The notes under the pieces were generated by a model. It was not told the DNA's origin. It did not search any database and was given only the letters and a program-made list of their open reading frames with translations. A DNA stretch of 61,753 bases, from the IMG/VR virus record IMGVR_UViG_3300044643_000906, positions 1 through 61,753 of that record; one strand, given 5' to 3'. This DNA comes from a virus. Below are positions 57,536 through 61,753 of the stretch, piece after piece; within the stretch, counting starts at the first letter, position 1, and each line of letters starts with the position of its first letter. Made by a program: the position numbers and the translations under genes.

Positions 57536-57573
57536 GGGTACGCGGTCGCAGGCTGGGCATGGGCACAGCCTGC
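57533..57573 (+). promoter_or_regulatory. GAGGGTACGCGGTCGC repeat plus hairpin after ASCH gene
   Basis: This lacks a clear CGGCTG motif but carries GAGGGTACGCGGTCGC (57534-57549), exactly repeated from 57011-57026. An 8-bp stem (GCAGGCTG at 57548-57555 with CAGCCTGC at 57566-57573) follows. A 16-bp exact repeat next to a hairpin is unlikely by chance. Confidence 0.55.
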
Positions 57574-57625
57574 ATCCCTGCACCTTCGCAGGTTGAGTGA
57601 TGACACGAAGAGGGAGTACTGAATC

Positions 57626-58072
57626 ATGGGCAAGAGCAGCCAGTGGGTGATGGGCAGCGACGTGTGCGAGCAGAAGGCGTGGATTGAGAACGACGAGGGG
57701 CAAGGGGTTGTCAAGCTGGAGCGCATGAACTACGGGCTGGCATCGACGCCCGGCCATGCCTCGGCCACCGACGAGCAGTGGCAGTCGATCATCGACCAGA
57801 TCGCAGCGGTGCCGGAGATGATCGCCGCCCTGCGTAACGTGCAGCACGAACTGACGCACGACAGCGAGGTGCATCACTCGACACGCTGCGACATTGACTC
57901 CCTCCTCAAGCGTGTCGATCCGCCTTGCCCCGTCACGCGGACGGTGAACGTGACCATGCAGGTGGATGTTCGGGTGTTCTCCGATGCACCGGAAGACGTG
58001 GTGCGGGCGATGGCTCTCGCTCAGGTGCGGAAGGGTGATGGGTTCGTGACGGGCGGCAAGGTGATTAGCTGA
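57626..58072 (+). CDS. Hypothetical protein, 148 aa
   Basis: This soluble alpha/beta protein has a helical middle (IIDQIAAVPEMIAALRNVQ) and a strand-rich C-terminal half (TRTVNVTMQVDVRVFSDAP). No family is recognised. The ATG at 57626 has GGGAG upstream. Confidence 0.7.
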   Translation: MGKSSQWVMGSDVCEQKAWIENDEGQGVVKLERMNYGLASTPGHASATDEQWQSIIDQIAAVPEMIAALRNVQHELTHDSEVHHSTRCDIDSLLKRVDPPCPVTRTVNVTMQVDVRVFSDAPEDVVRAMALAQVRKGDGFVTGGKVIS

Positions 58073-58132
58073 ACGGCTGATTGATTTCACACACAGCAGT
58101 GACCCCGGCAGGCGAGTGACCTGACCGGGGTC
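58070..58132 (+). promoter_or_regulatory. Motif plus hairpin before the 107-aa gene
   Basis: TGAACGGCTGATTGATTTC (58070-58088) is a perfect motif. GACCCCGG (58101-58108) pairs with CCGGGGTC (58125-58132), the same 8-bp stem as at 56549-56580 with a different loop. An AGGAGGA-type binding site follows. Confidence 0.65.
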
Positions 58133-58156
58133 GCTGTGTTTCTAGGAGGACGAGCG

Positions 58157-58480
58157 ATGAGGAATCGGAACTACCAAGCGATGCGGCGGCAGCGTGCGAC
58201 CGAGCGTCGAAACTATGAGCGGACGGGCGTGCTGTTCGAACCGCAGCGGTGGTCGATGGTCAACCTGCGGGGCATCGCTCCGTACACCATCGACCGCTGC
58301 GAGGGCACCTACACGGTGGAGTTCGACCGCACTGGCCGGTCGCTGCCCATCTCGCAGCACAGGGAGGTCAAGGTCGTGGCCTATGACCTGCGTCTGCCCG
58401 ATGGCAAGAGTCGCCGGTTCTCACGGCTGATCGATGCGAAGGCGTATGTCCGCATGCTTCAGGAAGGGGGTGCTGCATGA
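58157..58480 (+). CDS. Hypothetical protein, 107 aa
   Basis: The N-terminus is Arg-rich (RNRNYQAMRRQRATERRNYERTG) and may bind nucleic acid; the rest is probably beta-rich. AGGAGGAC precedes the ATG at 58157. Coupled to the next gene by ATGA overlap. Confidence 0.65.
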   Translation: MRNRNYQAMRRQRATERRNYERTGVLFEPQRWSMVNLRGIAPYTIDRCEGTYTVEFDRTGRSLPISQHREVKVVAYDLRLPDGKSRRFSRLIDAKAYVRMLQEGGAA

Positions 58481-58779
58481 GCACGGGCAACTTCAACCTG
58501 ACATGGGTGCGGCGTGTGATCCCCAACCTCTGCAAGCGTGGAGCACGGGGACGCACGCTGCTCGTCGCCAGCGTGGGCAGGGGTGCGGTCTATCGCGTGA
58601 GGGAGGTGCCATTCCGCGGGTGGTGTGCGGAGCGGCACGAGGAGGGGTCGAACTGCGTGGTCGGATGCAAGGTGTTCGCCAAGCAGGCCGACGCACAGCA
58701 GTGGTGCAGGGAGGATGCGTTCGTCTTCCTGCTGGAGCGGTCGAACTTCTACGCCTTGATGGAAGGGGGTGACGAGTGA
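58477..58779 (+). CDS. Hypothetical Cys-containing protein, 100 aa
   Basis: The protein is basic with several Cys (VIPNLCKRGARGRTLL, GWCAERHEEGSNCVVGCKV, AQQWCRED). No clear zinc motif is visible. Coupled by ATGA overlap to the TGT-like gene, so it may be a partner of that enzyme. Confidence 0.6.
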   Translation: MSTGNFNLTWVRRVIPNLCKRGARGRTLLVASVGRGAVYRVREVPFRGWCAERHEEGSNCVVGCKVFAKQADAQQWCREDAFVFLLERSNFYALMEGGDE

Positions 58780-59609
58780 AGAAGCGGACTGTGTTCGGGT
58801 TGCCTCTCAACCCTGCCCACCTGCTCGACCAGCTGGATGGGCACTCGTTCTGCGTCAGCTACTACCACCGCTCCAAGCTGGGGCGGCAGTTGCAGCAGGC
58901 CATCAGTCTGGTTGGCGACGACCAGCTGCTCATGGTGGACAACGGAGCGTTCAGTGCGTGGCGTTCGGGCAAGGCGCTGGATGAGCAGCATTGGGATGCG
59001 TTCGCCCGATGGGGCATCCGCATCCTCGACGCCTGCCCGCAGGCAGTGCTCGTTATCCCCGACGTGATCGGCGGGTCAGTCGAGCAGAACCACCAGCTGG
59101 CGTGCGAGTTCACCGCTGGTCTGTCGGTGGTCTACGGGCGGGCTGATCTGGTGGATCGATGCATGATGGTCTGGCACATGCACGAACCCATCGATCACCT
59201 GCTTGGCATGATCGAGGGCGGCTACCAGTGGATAGCCGTGGGTAGCAGCGGTGAGTACGCCAAGGTGGGCACGCCTGCATGGCACGCCCGCATCCGCGAG
59301 GCGTTCGCTGCGATGGATGAGTTGTGCTGCGAGGGCAGCGGGTATCGGAGGCCGTGGATGCACCTCATGCGGGGGCAGTCCATGTTCCACCTCTACCCCT
59401 TCGATAGCTGCGACTCATGCAACGTGGCGGTGAACCACAACACATGGCGGCGGGTCAACCCCGGCGAGAACCATGTGGCACGCATGGCGGGTGGCATCAA
59501 GCGGCGGGCGGATGCCAGCTGCAACAGGTTGGATCGGGTCGAGAGTCCAGCTGCGTTGGCTGGGCTCGTCGGTGGGTGGTGGTCTGCACACAGAGGAGGT
59601 GCTGCATGA
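58776..59609 (+). CDS. TGT/DpdA-like guanine transglycosylase-fold protein, 277 aa
   Basis: Four motifs match tRNA-guanine transglycosylase positions in order: DNGAF (55-59; TGT DSGGF, general acid/base), IPDVIGG (Asp 96; the second Asp), an AVGSSGEYAKVG segment (substrate-binding loop) and YPFDSCDSCN (Asp 210; the nucleophile position in FDC-x-PTR). This suits the DpdA group that puts 7-deazaguanines in DNA. There is no C-terminal zinc site and no precursor-synthesis genes are visible, so it would need host precursor. I name it by motif alignment only. Confidence 0.7.
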   Translation: MKKRTVFGLPLNPAHLLDQLDGHSFCVSYYHRSKLGRQLQQAISLVGDDQLLMVDNGAFSAWRSGKALDEQHWDAFARWGIRILDACPQAVLVIPDVIGGSVEQNHQLACEFTAGLSVVYGRADLVDRCMMVWHMHEPIDHLLGMIEGGYQWIAVGSSGEYAKVGTPAWHARIREAFAAMDELCCEGSGYRRPWMHLMRGQSMFHLYPFDSCDSCNVAVNHNTWRRVNPGENHVARMAGGIKRRADASCNRLDRVESPAALAGLVGGWWSAHRGGAA

Positions 59610-59686
59610 CAGAGGCTCAGGTCTGGATCGTCGTCACGATCCTGCGGTTGGTGATCGAGTTGCTCACGCTGGGAGGTGCGACATGA
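59606..59686 (+). CDS. Small membrane peptide, 26 aa
   Basis: ATG at 59606 overlaps the upstream stop and its own stop overlaps the next ATG (ATGA both ways). The peptide (EAQVWIVVTILRLVIELLTL then GGAT) is one hydrophobic helix. No family is recognised. Confidence 0.55.
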   Translation: MTEAQVWIVVTILRLVIELLTLGGAT

Positions 59687-59997
59687 AGACGCAGTACTCC
59701 GAATCGTACCGGGTCAGCCCGCGGGTGGTGCTCACCCCGGGCACCCGGTTCCGGGCGAGAGGCGGGCCGATGATCCGCCTCTCGACCGGGGAGACAGTGG
59801 CGATGTCTGCGAAGGGGCCATTCCGTTTCGTCAGGCACTGCAAGCGCGGCACATGCGAGTGGCTCGACGCCCTCGACCGCGATGGAAACTACGCACCGCT
59901 GCATGTGGCGGGGCGACGACGCAAGGTGACGGCAGCGATGGTGCTCAGAAAGTACTCCATCACCGGAACTGTGCGTGGATCACGGGCGAAAGCCTGA
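59683..59997 (+). CDS. Hypothetical protein, 104 aa
   Basis: The protein is basic and soluble with a beta-rich centre (RLSTGETVAMSAKGPFRFV) and a Cys pair (CKRGTCEW). The ATG at 59683 is coupled to the membrane peptide; the longer frame upstream is a shadow. Its stop begins the 36-bp promoter-like element. Confidence 0.65.
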   Translation: MKTQYSESYRVSPRVVLTPGTRFRARGGPMIRLSTGETVAMSAKGPFRFVRHCKRGTCEWLDALDRDGNYAPLHVAGRRRKVTAAMVLRKYSITGTVRGSRAKA

Positions 59998-60030
59998 AGT
60001 CTGGAAAAGTTGACACGTCTAGATAATGGG
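59995..60030 (+). promoter_or_regulatory. 36-bp promoter-like element, copy A, before the MoxR block
   Basis: TGAAGTCTGGAAAA, TTGAC and GATAATGGG occur in the same spacing as in the copy before SSB (30 of 36 identical). It lies about 75 bp before the 300-aa gene start, and overlaps the end of the preceding gene by 3 bp. Probably a shared promoter or operator for two operons. Confidence 0.6.
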
Positions 60031-60050
60031 GAAACGAAGTACTCATTTAC

Positions 60051-60089
60051 GAACGGCTGATTACCTATGGGTGGCATGTCGCTGCCCAT
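60051..60089 (+). promoter_or_regulatory. Motif plus imperfect hairpin before the 300-aa gene
   Basis: CGAACGGCTGATTAC (60050-60064) is a motif variant; ATGGG (60067-60071) and CCCAT (60085-60089) can pair. The AAGGAG binding site follows, with ATG at 60105. Confidence 0.45.
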
Positions 60090-60104
60090 CACAAGGAGAT
60101 GGCG

Positions 60105-61007
60105 ATGAACATCGAGAAGATTCCCCCGTCCACAAAGGGCGGTCTGGTTTGGCTGACGGCTGGCAAGGTTCGCTGCATCGTGATGCAGCAGGTCTTCACG
60201 AAGATGGGGTGGAAGAAGCTCCTTCCCCGCAGGGAGAAGCGTGCCATCGCACTGCGTTCGGCACTGCTCGACACGCTGCGAGAGCACTACGGCAAGCGGA
60301 AGAAGCTGCGTGTCTTCCCCCTTGACCGGCGTGTCCTCGGGTTCGACGTGCGTGAGCACATCCCGGGTGCGGAGAAGTCGGAGTTGCCCTACCTGCTCAC
60401 GGCCAAGGCCGACGAGCGGCATGCGTGGATCACCCTCGATGGTCTGCCGGGTGACCCGCAGATGAGTCGTGACCTGAGCGACCGCTATCTGGAGAGGGTC
60501 AACTACTACTGCCCCACCACCACGGGTGCGCTGATCAAGAAGGCCATCGAGTCTGAGATGTATGCGTCGTCGGTCAAGGGCAACGGCGGTCTGTGGTTCC
60601 TGCCCGGTGCGTACATCGACCGCTACCGGCAGCTGGCCTCGGAGTTGGAGCGGTCTGCCACCAACCCTGACAGCGAGTGCATCTTCAGCCTCGGTCAGTT
60701 CCAGTTGTGCGACAACCCGGAGGTGGCTCGCGATGCGATGGCGTCGGTGATCGAGGATGCCAAGGCACTGTCGGCTGAGATCAATGCCGACCTGCTCGGC
60801 ACCGGGGCTACGTCAACCGACGATACCAACTCGCTCGGCATGACCAAGCAGGGCGTGCAGTCGAGGAAGGATCGGCTCGCCTCGATGATGGAGAAGGTCA
60901 AGGGCTACGCCGCCATGTTCGGCGTGGGCCTGACCGAGATCGAGCAGCTGCTGGCTGCGACCGACAGTGCCCTCGCTCTCGCGGAGTTGAACGACCTCTC
61001 TGCGTGA
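60105..61007 (+). CDS. Third member of the MoxR/VWA block, 300 aa
   Basis: I do not recognise a named family with certainty (a DUF6744-type label is possible, unverified). The N-terminal half is basic (KKLLPRREKRAIALRSALL), with a helical C-terminal part (SRKDRLASMMEKVKGYAAMF, ALALAELNDL). ATG at 60105 has AAGGAG 6 nt upstream; the ATG at 60099 is too close. It directly precedes the MoxR ATPase and VWA genes, each separated by the motif-plus-hairpin element, so it is a likely partner or substrate of the pair. Confidence 0.65.
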   Translation: MNIEKIPPSTKGGLVWLTAGKVRCIVMQQVFTKMGWKKLLPRREKRAIALRSALLDTLREHYGKRKKLRVFPLDRRVLGFDVREHIPGAEKSELPYLLTAKADERHAWITLDGLPGDPQMSRDLSDRYLERVNYYCPTTTGALIKKAIESEMYASSVKGNGGLWFLPGAYIDRYRQLASELERSATNPDSECIFSLGQFQLCDNPEVARDAMASVIEDAKALSAEINADLLGTGATSTDDTNSLGMTKQGVQSRKDRLASMMEKVKGYAAMFGVGLTEIEQLLAATDSALALAELNDLSA

Positions 61008-61064
61008 ACGGCTGATTGATTCTGTGTGCTGCGTCGGGGCAGGCCGGGTGTTCCGGCCTGCCCC
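61005..61064 (+). promoter_or_regulatory. Motif plus 12-bp hairpin before the MoxR ATPase gene
   Basis: TGAACGGCTGATTGATTCTG (61005-61024) is a full motif. GGGGCAGGCCGG (61036-61047) and its complement (61053-61064) form a perfect 12-bp stem with a 5-nt loop, followed by TGTTCTTTC, a T-rich tail that would fit a weak terminator. The AAGGAG site of the ATPase follows. Confidence 0.6.
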
Positions 61065-61098
61065 TGTTCTTTCACGGTTCTTCAAGGAGATGATTCCA

Positions 61099-61753
61099 AT
61101 GGTTGCTTTCAATGCGTTCGCCAACGTCAACGCTGCGTTCTTCATTGCCTTGCAGGCCCGCGTGCCTGCCCTCGCCCGGGGTCTGCCGGGTACTGGCAAG
61201 TCCACCATCATGGCGGCACTCGCCGCTGCGATGGGCCGTCGGTTCGTCGCACTGATCGGTAGTCAGTGTGCCCCGGAGGATTTCGGTGGCATGCCGGTGC
61301 CCGACCTGAAGGCGAAGCTCTGCCGCCTCATGCCTGCCGAGTGGGTCGAGGCGTTCCTCACCCCGGGTGGTCTGCTCTTCCTCGATGAGATCACCGCCGT
61401 GTCCCCGTCAGTGCGGGCTGCCCTGCTCACGCTCATCACTGAGCGTCACGTCGGCAGCGTTCACCTCGACCACGACACGCTGATGGCAGCGGCCTGCAAC
61501 CCAGAGGAACTGTGCCCTAATGGCACGCCGCTGGAACTGGCGATGAACAATCGGTTTTACCACCACGAGTGGAAGGTGGAGCGGGAGGAGTGGCTCGACG
61601 GCATGGCGACCGGGCAGTGGGCGGCTCCCACTTTCCCGCTCGTGCCGTCCGATTGGGAGTCGATGATCCCCAAGTGGGGCGGCAGGTTCTCTGCCTTCCT
61701 GCGTCGGGCCGACGGGCTGGACAACGTCCCGCCCTCCGATGAGAGCCGGGCCT
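61099..61753 (+). CDS. MoxR-type AAA+ ATPase, N-terminal part (continues at 1-588)
   Basis: Walker A GLPGTGKST (residues 28-36, Lys 34), Walker B LLFLDEI (Asp 96, Glu 97), a sensor-1 Asn at 134 in AACNPEE, and NNRF (a likely arginine finger area) give a complete MoxR-group AAA+ ATPase. ATG at 61099 has AAGGAG upstream; the ATG at 61090 overlaps that site. The total length with the wrapped part is about 371 aa. It remodels protein complexes together with a VWA protein, which is the next gene (661-2202). Target unknown. Confidence 0.92.
   Translation, partial: MVAFNAFANVNAAFFIALQARVPALARGLPGTGKSTIMAALAAAMGRRFVALIGSQCAPEDFGGMPVPDLKAKLCRLMPAEWVEAFLTPGGLLFLDEITAVSPSVRAALLTLITERHVGSVHLDHDTLMAAACNPEELCPNGTPLELAMNNRFYHHEWKVEREEWLDGMATGQWAAPTFPLVPSDWESMIPKWGGRFSAFLRRADGLDNVPPSDESRA

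Noticed and set aside
60010-60027. A standard sigma-70 promoter TTGACA plus GATAAT
   Set aside because: The two hexamers are only 6 bp apart instead of about 17, so it is not a classical promoter, although the whole element is duplicated.
1-61753. CRISPR arrays or a reverse transcriptase (diversity-generating element)
   Set aside because: No direct-repeat/spacer pattern and no reverse-transcriptase motif were seen anywhere.

Overview
The window is a GC-rich, gene-dense double-stranded DNA phage genome assembled as a circle: bases 61627-61753 repeat bases 1-127 exactly, so the unique genome is 61,626 bp and one gene (a MoxR-type AAA+ ATPase) runs across the ends. Terminase, portal, scaffold, capsid, a T7-like adaptor/nozzle pair and three very large internal virion proteins are present, but no tape-measure or contractile-tail genes, which points to a short-tailed (podovirus-like) virion. 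A tyrosine integrase beside a 44-nt copy of the 5' half of a tRNA-Pro gene points to a temperate phage. The host is not certain. Virion proteins with cysteine-repeat and collagen-like modules, a phage sigma factor and the high GC make a Planctomycetota or similar environmental host plausible, but this is inference.

Layout. (1) Rightward accessory operon, 55326 through the circle junction to 4364: small unknown proteins, a Gp88-like cysteine protein, an ASCH-domain protein, a TGT/DpdA-like enzyme, then a three-gene block (300-aa partner, MoxR AAA+ ATPase, HExxH-VWA protein), an HNH nuclease, a small membrane peptide and a serine recombinase. (2) Leftward recombination operon, 12531 to 4276: RecE-like exonuclease, HNH-AP2 endonuclease, ERF annealing protein, HTH protein, SF2 helicase, membrane-anchored zinc-peptidase-like protein, HNH nuclease, two PD-(D/E)XK proteins, a dNTP diphosphohydrolase-like protein, a zinc-ribbon protein and a sigma factor. 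(3) Integration module, 12476-13579, followed by a 13602-13977 stretch with the base-pairing pattern of a large structured RNA. (4) Leftward virion operon, 50035 to 14008. (5) One isolated rightward gene, 50118-51428. (6) Leftward SSB operon, 54013 to 51367, and a separate HNH-AP2 gene at 54310-54774.

Small genes are tightly coupled (many ATGA overlaps), but in the rightward operon many genes are separated by one recurring device: a motif close to CGGCTGATTGATT right after the stop codon, then a strong GC hairpin, then a ribosome binding site. A separate 36-bp promoter-like element occurs twice (30/36 identical), once before the SSB operon and once before the MoxR block, suggesting the two are co-regulated. 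Recombination functions (exonuclease, ERF, SSB, helicase, Holliday-resolvase-like nuclease) are well supplied. I could not find a DNA polymerase, primase, endolysin or classical CI-type repressor.

The best candidates for something undescribed are the MoxR/VWA/partner block with its hairpin-separated operon, the 0.4-kb structured RNA after the integrase, the tRNA 5'-half attachment site embedded in the exonuclease gene, the cysteine-repeat tail protein, and the TGT/DpdA-like enzyme lying with Gp88-like and ASCH proteins.
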